A stretch of 64,000 nt of DNA from Arctopsyche grandis (GCF_051622035.1 NC_135360.1:24069206-24133205); one strand, 5' to 3'. Shown: positions 1 to 13,178, numbered from the stretch's first letter. The notes: a model not told the origin generated them from the letters alone. Made by a program: numbers and translations.

Positions 1-475
1 TTCGTACAACTCGGTAGCTTTTTTAATATTTATCTTTCATGGGGTTTTACAAAAAGCATTTTACTTAGTTACTTACTCCTCCTCATCCTGAATCTCTCAG
101 TATATGTATTTTTGGTTTTAAAACTGTTTTTATTCTCATTTTAATTCAAGAATCCTTAGTATTAACACATGGTTTTCGGCTTTAACTGCAGTTCGGACTT
201 GAATCTAATCTACGGCTCGTGTGTCTACTACCCTTCATTGCGGCTTAAAATACTGGTACAATGCCAACCTTGTACATTAAATTTCAGTATTGTTATTCGT
301 GTGACCTGAAAACAGAAATATTTACTTTTGATAAAGCTCTATATCGGCTTATCCCCCCCCCCCCCCCCCACACAAATATTCTCCATTATTATCATTAACA
401 AATAATTGATATTTAAATTAAATCCAGATAAATGAAGAAAACAACAAGCACGTATAAATTCCATACTCTTATATA

Positions 476-949
476 TGTTACAGTGAAAGCATATTTAAGT
501 GAAAATATATTTTCACAAATTTAAGCAGTGAAAATGTATGAAACAATGAATTTACAACGTTTAACTCTATAAATTTAACCATAACAACCCAATCTTATAT
601 GAATAGGGCGAACCCTTACTTAACATAACCTATCCTAACCCTTAGGACCGGGCCGCACCGTGCAACTTTGTCGGCCGACTAGTTGCGCGACACGAAAAAG
701 TGTATGAAAATGTGTGCGACAAACAAGTTGACGGGTGTGGCATGTCCCATTTACCTGCATGCATTGGTCTGGTCGCCCTCAACCAAGTCGCTCGCAAGTC
801 GCACGGTGCGGACCGGCCCTTAAATAATACCAACTCTAACAATCTAATTTTAAATGAATAAAACCAACCCTGAAAATGTAACTGGTTATGATTTCACTGA
901 AACGTCAGTGAAAATATATTTTCACTTGAAGTATAATTTCACTGTGACA
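476..949. mobile_element. TA-flanked short inverted-repeat element (mariner-like), copy 1, with a nested insertion
   Basis: It begins TGTTACAGTGAAA and ends TTTCACTGTGACA, with TA on both sides. It matches the compact copy at 20041-20257 apart from an inserted block at 645-819. No coding capacity. The TA duplication and inverted ends suggest a Tc1/mariner-type non-autonomous element; the transposase is unknown. Confidence 0.6.
645..819. mobile_element. Harbinger-like MITE nested in the copy-1 element
   Basis: A GC-rich 175-bp block starts GGACCGGGCCGCACCGTGC and ends GCACGGTGCGGACCGGCCC, imperfect inverted ends (about 15 of 19). It is bordered by TTA on each side. The related element at 20041-20257 lacks it and reads CTGACC-TTTAAATAATACC at the site. 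A 3-bp TTA duplication and GGGCC-type ends are typical of PIF/Harbinger. Confidence 0.6.
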
Positions 950-967
950 TATACATACATATGTATA

Positions 968-1515
968 TGTTACAGTGAAACTGTTATTGTCAGTAAAATT
1001 ATAATTTCACTAGTGAGATTACAATTTCACTGACTCAAGCAGTGAGTACGGATATAACAATAGAATTACAAATTCACCTCTCAATCTCAGTGAATTTTTA
1101 ATTCGAATTACAACGTACTACAAACCCTAACAACCTAATCTTAAATATACAAAACCAGCCCAAACTTAACCTAACCTGACCTTAAATAAATAAGTGTTGG
1201 CTGCTATGATATGATGTGTTTGCTTCCGAATCCAGTCCCTCACATGCGGCATCAAAAAAAGCCAAATCGAAACAGATAGTGGACCATGAGGAGAGTGGGA
1301 ATGGACGGGAGCGGGGTTGCGGGAAGGGCGTGTGAGTTCAGCATCGGAGTGGGGATGGAGATGAGCGGGTTGTGACGTGGGGTGGCGCGATTCGTATCGG
1401 TGACGCACTATCATCCAACTGTCAAAAATTATAATTTCAGTAATAGTGGCTAGTGAAAATGTAAATGGTTATGATTTCACTGAAACGTCAGTGCAATTAC
1501 GATTTCACTGTCACA
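968..1515. mobile_element. TA-flanked short inverted-repeat element, copy 2
   Basis: Starts TGTTACAGTGAAA and ends TTTCACTGTCACA, flanked by TA. Internally it shares blocks such as GTAAATGGTTATGATTTCAC with the other copies. It holds about 250 bp of unrelated sequence (about 1190-1435), probably another insertion or a family variant. Confidence 0.5.
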
Positions 1516-2178
1516 TATGTAATGTGCATATAATAAAAGTTATACGTTTGATTTATAGGAATACTCTCGACTTTTAGTCAGAGATTGTTTTTTAAATTAT
1601 TGAAAAAACACGCATGAAATATGCGTTGTGACCCTGACCCTCGCAATAACAAGGGGGGTGGAAGAAGGGAGTGTAAATCCGCCGCACCCTCTCTCAACCT
1701 GGCCTTGTGTGGCTATGTGTGTATTGTGTTATATTTCATTTAGCACAATTCAAGAATACTACGCATTTAAACATTCCATGCCCATATCTGTAATCAAAGA
1801 ATTCTCATATTCTCTACTCGAATTTCGTTAGTGTGTATGTATGTATATGTTCTTTTCGTCGGTTGTGCAATGTATGCTATTTTAGAATCTACTGGGTAGA
1901 TTAGATATATCATATGCGTATAATATACGTACATATCTTATTTCAATGTGCATATACAATAAATCGTAGAATTGTCTTGGTATATCATGCGTGTATGATA
2001 TACAATTCATAATGTTCATATTAAAAGGACTCTTTGCAACGCTTTTGCTTTAATTCCGTTCAGTAAATTTCTGTAACTTGAAAGTCAACCTTAGTGAATC
2101 TGATATCAGTGTTAAAATTACTTATGGTGATACGTTTTATTTTACAAGATTCTTATTGCTTTCATTTCAATTTTTCAG

Positions 2179-5100
2179 AAGAGAGAGTTTGAATGGAAAT
2201 GCTGAGTCTCCTCTTTTGTCAGCCAAATCCGATCCACAAATGTAAGTTACTATTCATAAATATGTATTATAATACTAATTAATGTTCTTTAAAAAAATAA
2301 TAAAATCATAGTTATATTGTAATTGGCCAGTAAATATGTGAATAGTAAATGTAAACAACTTAAATACAACACTATTTTATTTTTGGTGTATATGTAAATA
2401 ATTTTATAGTCATTTTTACCATACAATATATCAAAAAAAATTGAAGTAGATTTATTATTCTAAATACCATCATTTTGGTGCTAATTTTTATTTGAATACT
2501 CAGTTGTTCAAATTTAAGATTTCTAAATTTCATACAATATATCAATCTTAGACTAAAAAAAGTGATCAATAAGTTTAATATATGTCTTCCATATGCTTTT
2601 GATTACCAAAGACTGATACTATCTGTGTTTATTCTAAAAAACATCATAATATAACTATGATAAATCCATAATATACATAAATACATATGTATATATGTAG
2701 ATATATTATAGATAAATTCTTTTACATGGATGTTTGTTCTATTGTATGTTTGTATTTTACCATCGAATGTTTTATGTATTTATGATACTGAGTATATTTA
2801 TTTTGACGACAGCTTGCCAGATAAGGAATATAGAGACCAGACACAGCAGTCAGTCGACGATGAGTCTCCTCCACCGGAGAAGACGCGAGCGGACTTGGCT
2901 GCTTCAGAAAAGACAGAAGTACCTCGTACTCCAGGACCTCGTGGCGAATTATACGCCGTACCAGTGCGACGTAGGCAGCCTAGGGCTACGCCCCCTGCTC
3001 CCGTCGACCACCCACCTCTCTCCGACTATACATCACTACCTCCCGGCTGGGAGAAACACGAAGGTAATTCATCATGGCACTAATAACCTATTATTTCAAA
3101 GAAGTCTCGCGTTTGAACTTCAAACAAAATAATTAATTATTCATTTTAAATTCTATGATTGCAGACAATGACGGACCGTATTATTGGCATATAAAAAGTG
3201 GAACCATCCAAAGGGAGGCTCCTACAAATGTTGTCAGTAACAATAGCATCGGAGAAATACCACGCGAAGGTGCGATGACTTCTTCGGTAACTAGGAGTAC
3301 TACTAGTTCAGCACTCGATATAGATTGTGAAGATCGAAAGAGGAGAGACGAACTAGCATTTAAGTGAGTGTTGATTATAAACAAATAATTAAACAAAGTG
3401 TGTTATTGTATCAGAAAATGTATTTATATATTTTTTAATTATTAGGAGGCGCAGTTATCCCGCTAGACCGGAACCAGATGCACGTGCAATTCGGTTTTTT
3501 GTACGCTCACTAGGATGGGTAGAAATAGCTGAAGAAGATTTGACACCAGAGCGGAGTAGTCGCGCTGTTAATAAATGTATCGTTGATTTAAGTCTTGGTC
3601 GCAATGATTTATTAGACGTTGTCGGAAGATGGGGAGATGTGAGTGCATTTGTATATTTTATAAATATATTCCAACTGTCGTTCAGTCAAATTTATTTAAA
3701 TTCTTTTATTATTGCAGGGAAAGGATTTGTTTATGGATTTGGATGAAGGTGCGCTAAAATTGATGGATCCTGAAAATTTAACCACACTTCATACTCAACC
3801 GATACATACGATACGCGTTTGGGGAGTGGGTAGAGATAATGGAAGGTAAAAATTAAATATAAAATACTAAAATATATTTACTAATTATTATCATATAAAT
3901 TATACTAATCATATGCGTATTATATTTCTGTTTTATTGCTAACAAATTTAAAATGGATTATAGAGAAAGGTACTAGAACGTTTTTATAGATATAAGATTT
4001 TATTTGTATGTATGCTTTATTTTGTATAATTGCAAAATTCTTTAAATTTTCAGAGATTTCGCATATGTGGCTCGAGATAGGTCGACTCGTCGACACATGT
4101 GTCACGTATTTCGCTGCGATATGCCGGCAAGAACTATTGCTAACACATTAAGAGACATTTGCAAAAGGATCATGATCGAAAGATCATTACAAGGTCCACC
4201 AGCCCGACCTACCAATTTACCCACAGAACAACGTCGTCCAAAAGCCATGCCAGGTATGTATATGATGGAAGATTTTTAATGATATGTATATCGATTCAAA
4301 TTGAAAACGTTATTGGTATTGACAAATGTCCACATTACAGTACAATCGTTTCCAACTCCAATGGAGGAACCCAAAAAAGTATTACGTGGAATGTATTTGG
4401 GAAGCACAGAGGTCAATAACGCGACTGGCATGGATGTCTTAAATGACGCGATTGACTTACTATCTGCTACTGTCCCTCGTGAATTATGGAAACCTGTCAA
4501 TGTAGCAGTTGCTCCTTCTATGATATCTATTTTACAACAATCAGTAAGTAAACTGTTTTTATGGTTTTAATGTACACTAAGTTGATTACTGAGTAGGTCA
4601 AAAAACTTGAATTACCGTGAAGTTTAGGGCTTTAGAGTCGGAACAAAGGGCTTTAGAGTCGGTTCAAAATTTACCGACTTTATCTCATGATTCGAATTTC
4701 AACTTGAACGATTTTAATAAGATTGTCACTTCTTGCCAACGTATAAAATTATTAGCCATTAAAAGAGTGGCGATTTTCAAAATATAAAAAATTTAAGGAA
4801 TTAAAAAATCACTTAAAATTGACATGTAGCCTCAATTTATTGAATTATTGATAATGAAATAGATAGATTCATGATTTTTATAAACAAATTATTAAATTTC
4901 AATTTATTAGTGGATTTACTTCAATAAAATTGGAGACTATGCAGTTGACACGTACCGTAATTAAGAATATAATAAAAAGTCAGTTGATTTTTACGACTCC
5001 GACAATACGAAATGCTCCAACTCCGACTCCACAGCCCTGGTTTTAATTGGTGCGCCCCGTTCTACCAACTCGTTTTCTCAACTTTTCGTCTGCTTAAACA

Positions 5101-6618
5101 GGAGTTTGTATTTTGTATACACAAATGTTTTTTGTATACATGTATTTATTTATTTATCGAAAAATCAACAGACAACGGATGTAGAAAAGCATAAAAATAA
5201 AGAATAAATGTAACAAAATAACATCTGAGCCCAATTATAGATTTTTACAAATTACATAAAATGCTACATAGAGACAAAAAAATTAAAAAGAAAATAATTA
5301 AAACTAAAATATGACTAAATAGGACAGTGCTTAACTAAACATAAAGTGATATATTATTGGATAAAGATTATATAATAGAAATGGATCAATCAATAAAGAC
5401 ACTGCCGATGGCAGTCCTGAATTGATGTAAGAAAATACTGAATAGATCAACGTCATTCAGCTCCCCGTTAAACATACGATAAACACGCTGTAGATAAGAA
5501 TATTTTAGGGAATTGGTTTTGAAAAGATTAACTGAAAAGAGTGCAAAGTGTCTAGAATACCTAACTGAGATCCTGAAACCAACCTTACTCAATAAATCGG
5601 GACAATCAAGGAAACCATTTAGGAGCTTAAAAAGGAATGTAGTATCAGTATTCGTCGCCTGACAGAAAGATTGTTAAAGGATAGGAGTTTTAAAATATCA
5701 GGAACAGTAGTATGGGCGTAGATAGGAAAACGGTAGCGTAAGGATTTGATAAATTTTAGTTGGCCTTTTTCAATACAATTAATATGGGATATATAAAAAG
5801 TTAACCAGATAATTGAGGCAAATTTAAGGTGAGACCTTACAAGATAAAAATAAAGTAATTTAAGTACATAAGGATCATTGATGTAATATTCATAAATTTT
5901 AAGCTTTAAAATATTAAAGAAAGAACATTTAAAAGTGAATTCTTACTATATTTAATTTAATACTTAATGTTTATGTGAAATATTTTCGTATACGTGTTTT
6001 GAATATATAAAAACTCAACGACGAAAAAGTTTAGAAAATGAGTCTTGAGATATTGCAATTTGGTGGAACAAGGTAGACCCGGTTTGAACAATCTGATTTT
6101 GAATAGTTCCTTAGCTCTATATGATATGTAACATTTACTACAGTGATTATTTTGTTTATTTTTCAGGATGATAGTGTTGTGACAGAGTGCCGGGTGCGCT
6201 ATTTATCATTCCTAGGAATCGGACGTGACGTTCGTCGATGTGCATTTGTGATGCACACTGCTCAAGATTTATTTGTAGCTCATGTTTTCCATTGCGAACC
6301 ATCTAGTGGAGCACTTTGTAAAACAATTGAAGCTGCTTGTAAGGTACATATATTACACGAAAGGCAAATCTATTATTAAAAGTATTGCACTCGTTCCATC
6401 GTTTCAATTGAAACATTATCATTTCGCAGCTGCGGTATCAAAAATGTTTAGATGCTCATCCCGGCGGTGCGTCGTTGCCGGCGCCGATGTCGCGTAATGG
6501 TGGAAACGGCTCCAACAATCGTGGAAGCAGCAATAACGGTACGAGTAATACTGGGGGTGGTCTCGGTGCTACGCTCAAGTCTTTGGTAGGGTCGCTCACA
6601 GCTCGTAGAGCCTCCTGA
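2179..6618 (+). CDS. APBB1 (Fe65) homologue: Amyloid-beta precursor protein-binding family B (Fe65-like) adaptor, 3' part
   Basis: Exons read 2179-2241, 2813-3063, 3165-3363, 3446-3638, 3718-3845, microexon 3964-3969, 4054-4253, 4341-4543, 6167-6343 and 6430-6618 (TGA). All have GT-AG borders and phases that close, giving 535 residues plus an incoming split codon. Order: acidic/proline-rich linker, a WW domain (LPPGWEKHE then GPYYWHIKSGT), PTB1 (FFVRSLGWVEIAEEDLTPE, IRVWGVGRD, DFAYVARD), PTB2 (GMYLGSTEV, CRVRYLSFLGIGRDVRR, LRYQKCLDAHPGG), then a Gly/Asn/Ser-rich tail. Family knowledge: Fe65 proteins are cytosolic/nuclear adaptors whose PTB2 binds the APP-family cytoplasmic tail. The first exon or exons lie left of the window. 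The second signature WW tryptophan is Arg here (QRE). The 1.6 kb last-but-one intron holds hAT-type and Jockey-like repeats. Identification is secure; the 63-nt first exon is the least certain part. Confidence 0.93.
3964..3969 (+). CDS. 6-nt microexon encoding Arg-Glu in Fe65 PTB1
   Basis: AGAAAG lies between a good acceptor (TTGCTAAC branch-like site, then ATTATAG) and a donor (GTACTA). The upstream exon ends in phase 2 (GGA AG) and the downstream exon starts with A. Skipping therefore reads G-R-D-F and inclusion reads G-R-E-R-D-F, both in frame. Vertebrate FE65 is known to carry a neuron-enriched 6-nt mini-exon adding Arg-Glu at this place in PTB1, so position, length and product all match. 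Confidence 0.85.
4625..5039. mobile_element. hAT-type MITE (CAGGGCTGTGGAGT family) in a Fe65 intron
   Basis: The left end TAGGGCTTTAGAGTCGG and right end CCGACTCCACAGCCCTG are degraded versions of the inverted ends seen in the copy at 23319-23894. Long stretches match that copy (CAACGTATAAAATTATTAG, AATTTATTGAATTATTG). No target duplication is convincing here, so it is an old copy. Confidence 0.55.
5380..5900 (-). pseudogene. Jockey/CR1-like non-LTR retrotransposon remnant, RT C-terminal part
   Basis: On the minus strand, broken frames give VRSHLKFASIIW, IEKGQLKFIKSL and SKVGFRISVRYSRHFALF. This is the usual order of C-terminal reverse-transcriptase motifs in Jockey/CR1-type elements (LxRSHLEYAS, ERxQKKFLR, then PxxxR). 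The frame changes several times and no ORF longer than 68 codons survives. It lies inside the Fe65 intron 4544-6166. Confidence 0.55.
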
Positions 6619-9600
6619 GACGAGGCCTTACCCTTGCAAATAAATGAAAGAGAGGTAAATTCAGCGTGAGCGAAATTTAATATTCAGCATTACGAGTACG
6701 GTTAATACTAAAAATATCATGATGATTATAGGTCATACCCCATAGACACCTTCAATCACCTTTGACTCAGCATCATAGTGATAATTTACGTTCTCTTCTT
6801 AGCCCAACATTGGAACCTCGCCGAATTCCAGCATACCGCAATTTGACTTAATTTTACAAATTGATTTTTAATTTTTGCTATATTTATATACCCATAATGT
6901 ATCGATTGACTTGTTGCACTATTTTATTTGTATCAAAATCGCCACATTATACTCATAATAAAAGTGTTAATGTACATGTTTCAAACTACACTCATTGCAA
7001 CACAATTTATACATACGTGTACGTGTTTTATTTTAATTATAATAAAAAAAAATGATTACCTTTTCTATATTTAATTTGTGCGTACGATTATAATCCGTGT
7101 GAGTTTATATTTAATGTCTGGTTTGTATTATTGAAAAAACCTTTTTTCATAAGAAAAGGGCTTGAGAGTAAGCCACCACTGTAGGTTTTGTTGTTAAAAA
7201 ATATTTTTAAGAAAATTAGAGTGTATAAATATAAAATTGTAATAGAAACAAACATAAATGTAATGTGTTATCTAAGTCAATGTTAGTTATTAGTGTCGTT
7301 GATGAAATTCTTTTTATTTTTATGTTGCATTTATAACATTAAAAAAATTGTGAACATATATAACCTTGAAAAATTATGATTTTGCTCTATTTTTTCAATA
7401 TGAAATTTAAAAAAATATATATATTATTTAAGTTTATGAATTTGCATTTGTTTCAGTTCAAATCAATAACAATAGAATATTGAACGTTTGAATGCTGTGT
7501 GAATATATGTTACGATCTCAACGTTTCATTACCATTTGTAAATTATAGTACATTCATGGTATCAATGTCGTTTAATGTATGACACAAATGAAATATATTT
7601 AGATATTTAGCATCTGTAATGAATTAAAAGTATGCTTAGAAGGGTTTTGCTTTTTGTTAAGATTCCCTATATATATATATATATATATTATAAATTTAAA
7701 ATACAATATTGGCATTAGTCATTGATACAATCGCTACTTAGTTTATTTGTACAACACATAGTAAGTAAGTATGCTGGTTTCAGGGATTAAAAAAATGTGA
7801 AGTAAGCAAATAAATTGCAGACGATAGAGAAAACTTTATTTACACGAATTTATTGTATGACGCGGGACCCATGTAGTTGAACAAAATTTTGTGTAATAGC
7901 TTTGCACTAATTTAAATGTACAATAAAAAAAAGTATTACAATAATGGGCTATTGCAAATTATTAATATTCTTGCAAACAAGTATTTTATATATATTATTA
8001 TTATTATTATTATTATTATTACATACAAATGTAACATGTATAATTTTTGGAATCGCATATATATATATATTTAACATATAAATTTCTATATCTCTCCATT
8101 GGCAAATGGAATATTTAGTTAGTGTTTTGTGTTCTGATGATAGTAAATGCACAATTTGTTATGGCCCTACTTCCCTTTTATAATTGTACATATAAATAAA
8201 TGTTATAAATATTTGTAGTGATTTATGATTGATGTAATATTATATTCACTTATCTAAATTTGTGTTGATTTATTCTGTTGACAAAATGCAATTTTATTTG
8301 TTTATGGTAAAATAATAATCAAAGTCATCTTTTTTTTTATATTTTTGGGAAATTTATAAATATATGAAAGGAATTTGTGATATCACTGTGAATATATGAA
8401 TTACAGGAAATAAATTTTTCGTTTGGATTTGATCTTGCCAATTCTTAGGTTGTGTGTATAAATAGCTAGAAGCATAAATTTATTATTTTGATAGACAAAA
8501 TTTGACAAAACAACACACAATAAGTTGAATGAATAATGTTTTGATTTGAACTTAATGCACATTAACGGTGTTTGTTTCCCTTTGCCTAAATTAATTTGTC
8601 ATTACCCAGAAGATATTTAAAAAAAAAGTCGTGTTGTATTTAAGATATAATACTATGTGTATAAAATGATTTTTGGATATTACTAATAAATTTCCATGAA
8701 AATAAGTAAATATTCTGCTAGCCAGTTGTTGAACGCCTGCCTCTTGTTAATAAGAATAAACAAACTATCATTACTATTCACAATACTTTAATTTCGATTG
8801 AACAATGACATTGAATATACCGAAATCTTAAAAGCGGCCCCCTTTTGAAAAATCACTGTACTTTAAATCAATACACTAATGAAATATTCTGCGAGTTACA
8901 GAACATTTCATATTCAATTTATTTAAATTGGATGAAATTTTACATGAAAATGTGCCATATTCAAGTATTGAATTACAGTTACCAAAGTTTGCTGCATTAA
9001 TTTGTTAGAATTAGTTTTCATTTATATTTTAAATAAGTACTCTTATAAAGCAATAAAATTATCTATGTGCAGACATATTCTATATACTCTCATGTAGCTT
9101 CATTTTGATTTTTTATTTTTAAAGAATATGTTGCTTCTAAAAATATTTTATTATAAAAATAATTATCAATCAACACACAAATGTGTAAAAATTTACATTA
9201 TGCGTATATCTATGTATTCATTGTGTATAGGAACTAATTTTATTATAAATTTAGTAAGGAAAGTAACTTGCTATTTTTTGAGCTTATTAAATAGTATTAG
9301 TGATGGCCGTATATGTGACATGAATGTTTTCTTTATTTCTTTACTTTCAATTAAGAAAGTAAAATCCATTGTAAATATATATATTTAATTTATAATTTAA
9401 ATATCCAATCTACTTTTATCAAAATTAAATACACATTTTATCACCATAAATGTATTTATAAGTGTTCAAAGACATCGGGAAATTAACAGACAATTTAAAA
9501 AAAAAAGGATAATAACGCTCGTGAACAGTATACTCATTGATGTGTACACATATGCATTTATTTAAATTGCCAATATATGTACAGAATGTAAAAATTATTT

Positions 9601-11078
9601 GATTAAAATGGGGGGGCCCCTTTTGAAATATTTTTGAATGATTTTTCAAGGGAATGAAATCTGCTTTTAAATATCAAAAATTTACAGTAAAAATAAAGTT
9701 TTTTAATATGAAATCGATGTTATTTATTGTATACAATACGTACATTATAATAAAAAAGATATATGCAAAATATGTATAGAGTGTGTCAACAATTAAGTAA
9801 TTTTGTATCACCAATTTTCTTTCGTATGAATTAATTTCAATACTTTATATTCCACTTTAAATGTTTACGAATTGCGTAAAATAAAACAATTAAATTATGA
9901 AGAAAACAATCTGGAATGTTTTGTGTTTGTATCTTGTATATGTATGTGCTTATACTATACACATTTGCAATCGATGGGTGTTTCTGTTTTCATGTTACAT
10001 ATTGTATTTAATATTAAGAAAACATTTTATAAAGAAATTTTTTATGTAAATATAACCTGTGGCCAGCATAGCAGTCTCCTAATCGATTATAGAAAATGAT
10101 ATATTCTCTATTTTGCCCGCAGTATTCGAATGTTAGACTAAACAGAGTGTATAAAATAGGCAGAAAAATGTTGATCGTTTGTGTAAGAATGTATATGTTT
10201 ATCTGTCGTATAGTAAAGTTTAGTCTTGGCGGGCAATCAGAGAACGGCGTGAAGTCATATGACATGTCAGCGAGTATGACGTGTGCATTTCAATTTTATG
10301 AAACGAAATATCTTGCTTACCGCTTGACAAAACGTAATTGCCTCGTGTCTTAATTAGATTGTTGTTCTTAAGAAAAAAAATCTTATTTATGTCCTCGTAA
10401 AAAGCATAAGTATATTTATATTTATGAAAAGAGATATTACATTTCTAGTTTTATTATGTTTACCATATCAAAATAAAATAACATTATTTAATAAAAATGT
10501 TTGCTTGCACTTATTGACATAATCAGATATCTTTATTTGCCTATTGTGAATAAAATGCATAGTCATTTCTTTATTCGTGAGTTTTATTTTTATTTACCTT
10601 GAATGTAAAACACGCCTCCGTCAAGTTTGAATATGATCACTTATGCATACTCACATATCATGCATAATTAAATGATTTTACAAGGAAATGTGATACACAT
10701 GGTTCTGACAAATAACTGAAACATCTAAATATTCCTGAAACAATTACTTACCGGAAATAAATTACAGAACGATAAGTGATGAAGAATATATACAATATAA
10801 ACAAAGATTTTGTTTATTTCTTAATTAACAGTAAAAATTTCCTTCAATTTAAAGGTGTTCGCTTCGTGAATAGAAGCATTTGTCATTGTTAAAGTAAAGG
10901 ATTTAAAAAAATGTTAAATTAAATAAAAAGGGGAGCCAATTTAAGTTTTAAAAAAAAATTAACCATAAATTGTCTTCATTATGGGTATAAGTACAAACTT
11001 TACTAAACAGCTGAAGTAAAATCTGTGTATTGTCATTTAATGACATTTCGTTATAGTGTTGCCACCGATTAAAATTAA
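6619..11078. other. AT-rich non-coding stretch: Fe65 3' UTR and intergenic
   Basis: No gene was recognised. The start is Fe65 3' untranslated sequence; AATAAA-like signals occur from about 7040 onward and the end is not determinable. An (ATT)n run is at 7991-8019. Short ORFs here lack codon structure or homology. Confidence 0.5.
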
Positions 11079-11082
11079 TTAA

Positions 11083-11164
11083 CCGCTTAACTGCCCAAAG
11101 CGCCTTAAGGCGCAAACAGCCGTATCTATTGTACGCCCAACGCGTCGGCTGGGCGTCTAAGCGG
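11083..11164. mobile_element. Very short TTAA-flanked hairpin element (possible piggyBac-type MITE)
   Basis: TTAA borders an 82-bp segment whose ends are complementary (CCGCTTAACTGCCC against GGGCGTCTAAGCGG). TTAA duplication is the hallmark of piggyBac insertions. The small size makes chance or another fold-back origin possible. Confidence 0.4.
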
Positions 11165-11182
11165 TTAAAAGTATAAAATATC

Positions 11183-11296
11183 GGTAAACGGACTACTAGT
11201 CATATGTGAACCAGTCACAGGACAACCGGTCGCTCTGGATCGGTTCTGGATCTGGTCACACCCTAAAATCGGTCACGAGAAAACTGATTGAAAAAT
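11183..11296. mobile_element. Half copy of the Mutator-like fold-back family
   Basis: Begins GGTAAACGGACTACTAGTC and runs through the GGTCACACCCTAAAATCGG block seen in the full copies at 13288 and 40299. The sequence then diverges, so only the left arm is present. Confidence 0.6.
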
Positions 11297-11739
11297 TTAT
11301 CTATCTAACGAGAACTCGAGTGCCAGATATTCCGTATTTGCAATTTTCGTGGCAACGATTGTCGTGTGTGCGATCGCAATGTTTGAAATAATTCGTTTAC
11401 CTTAAAAAAACAAATCCTCAATAGCTCTTAGCCAAATTCACCCTTATATTAAAAATAAAAATACAAAATAGCTAAAGAAAAAAGATAATAATTTACATCA
11501 GCTCATTATATACATATACATATGTATGTGCCACTCTGTATCAGTATTTTAGATATATTCGAAAACTATCATCTTCTTCTCTCTCGCTTGCTCAATGGTG
11601 AGCGTCGTGGTCATTGGATTTGATTGACGATTCACCTCCACTCCTCCCGGTTCTGTACTAAATTTAAGGCAGCGTTGAGGGATGATACCGCCAGTTTGAT
11701 ACCAGGATGATACCGTCGTCAGTTTGTTTATTATGATAA

Positions 11740-12560
11740 CCATTTCTCTGAAGAGTACCTCACATTTTCTGGCGTGCCTCAAGGCTCTAACCTGGGACCT
11801 TAACTATTTTTAATCTTTATAAATGATATCGGTTCGGTAATTTCAGATTCAAATTTTTTACTATATGCTGATGGCCTCAAATTATTCATGAAAATTGACA
11901 GTGATTCTGACTGTGAGGTCCTTCAGAATAATTTGAACTCTTTTTGGAGCTGAGCGACTAATAATCATTTACCTTTTAGTGTTAGTAGATTCCATATTAT
12001 GTATTTTTATCGTTCTTCTAATCCCACCTTATATCGGTATGATCTTGGTGGAACTCCACTGTGTAGAACATTATCCAAAAAGGACTTCGATATTACATTT
12101 GAGAGCAGATGGAAGTTTGGTATCCATATTTCCAATATGTGCAATAAAGCTTCAAAGATGCTGGGTTTCGTTTTGCGCAATGCTCACAATTTCAATAATT
12201 TAAGAGTTTTGCGTCTTCTTCATCACGCATTGGTCTGAAATTGGTCATTATATGGAGTCCCAGTGAAGTAACTCACTATCTAAAACTTGAAAGAGTTCAA
12301 AGGAAGTTCCTCCGCTATCTCTATATGAGAGAGTTTGGATACTATCCGCAACGGTTTCTCAGTGCTGTTGTACAGGGATCTGTTGGCTATAGTGCTATAG
12401 TTCCCTATCTGGTCGGAGGGATACGCTTCTTATGTCATTTCTTCAAATTATTAAGAGGTGATATTTACAACCCAACTAAATTGGAAGAAATTAAATTATG
12501 GGTTCCATCTCGCCTCATTGATTACACTCAACAACAAAAAAATTACCAGAACGGAGACTA
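11740..12560 (+). pseudogene. Jockey/CR1-like reverse transcriptase remnant
   Basis: Broken plus-strand frames read FSGVPQGSNLGP, LFLIFINDIGS, LLYADGLKLFMKI and, further on, LERVQRKFLRYLYMREFGY. These are RT palm motifs of non-LTR elements in order. The catalytic YADD is YADG and there are internal stops (for example TGA after SFWS). The 5' part is missing. Inactive. Confidence 0.7.
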
Positions 12561-13029
12561 ATTAATTGTTACTAATTTTGACCCACTGAATTCGAATACG
12601 ATAATAATTTTTTATGGTTCGCTCTCGTTTACGAGATTTGAGAGTTTAAAAAAATGCCCAATTTGAACAGTTTTTTAGCTTTAGCGATCTTTAACTCAAA
12701 ATCTAGTATCGTTGTGTTCAAAATGAGTATTGTAATCAATAGTCAGATGTTTTTTCTATTGAATTTGATATTTCATTGCTTTAAAATACTTATAATTAAT
12801 TATCTAGCGAATTTTAAAACTCAAAAATATATTTTTTTCACGCTATTATGCGTTTATTTGGCCAGATTTTTATTTCACCACGTTTATAAGGATTGGTTTT
12901 CTATCTCAATATTTTTATTTTTACAATTACTCCAGTGGTAATTGCGTTAGAAAGACTTTCTTGTGGTCCTCTGTTTGTGACGCAGATAACGTTTGTGCAA
13001 GCGAGATGGCAAGTATTCTGACCGCTGAA

Positions 13030-13178
13030 CTCATTGCCTACGTCCACACTACCGATATCTACGAAATTTTCCATATCCAGTTCCCATATTGCAACCTGTG
13101 GTTGCTATTTAGGAACTGGTTATGGCAAACTTCGTAAATATCGGGTGTGGATATCGGTAGTGTGACGTAGCCAATGAG
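13030..13178. repeat. Short inverted-repeat element
   Basis: CTCATTGCCTACGTCCACACTACCGATATC at the left pairs with GATATCGGTAGTGTGACGTAGCCAATGAG at the right. Further pairing occurs inside (CAGTTCC/GGAACTG). No target duplication could be assigned. Probably a MITE. Confidence 0.5.

Noticed and set aside
353-370. Poly-C runs (also near 14709, 22185, 22598, 24089)
   Set aside because: Homopolymers without associated structure; lengths are likely unreliable in the assembly.
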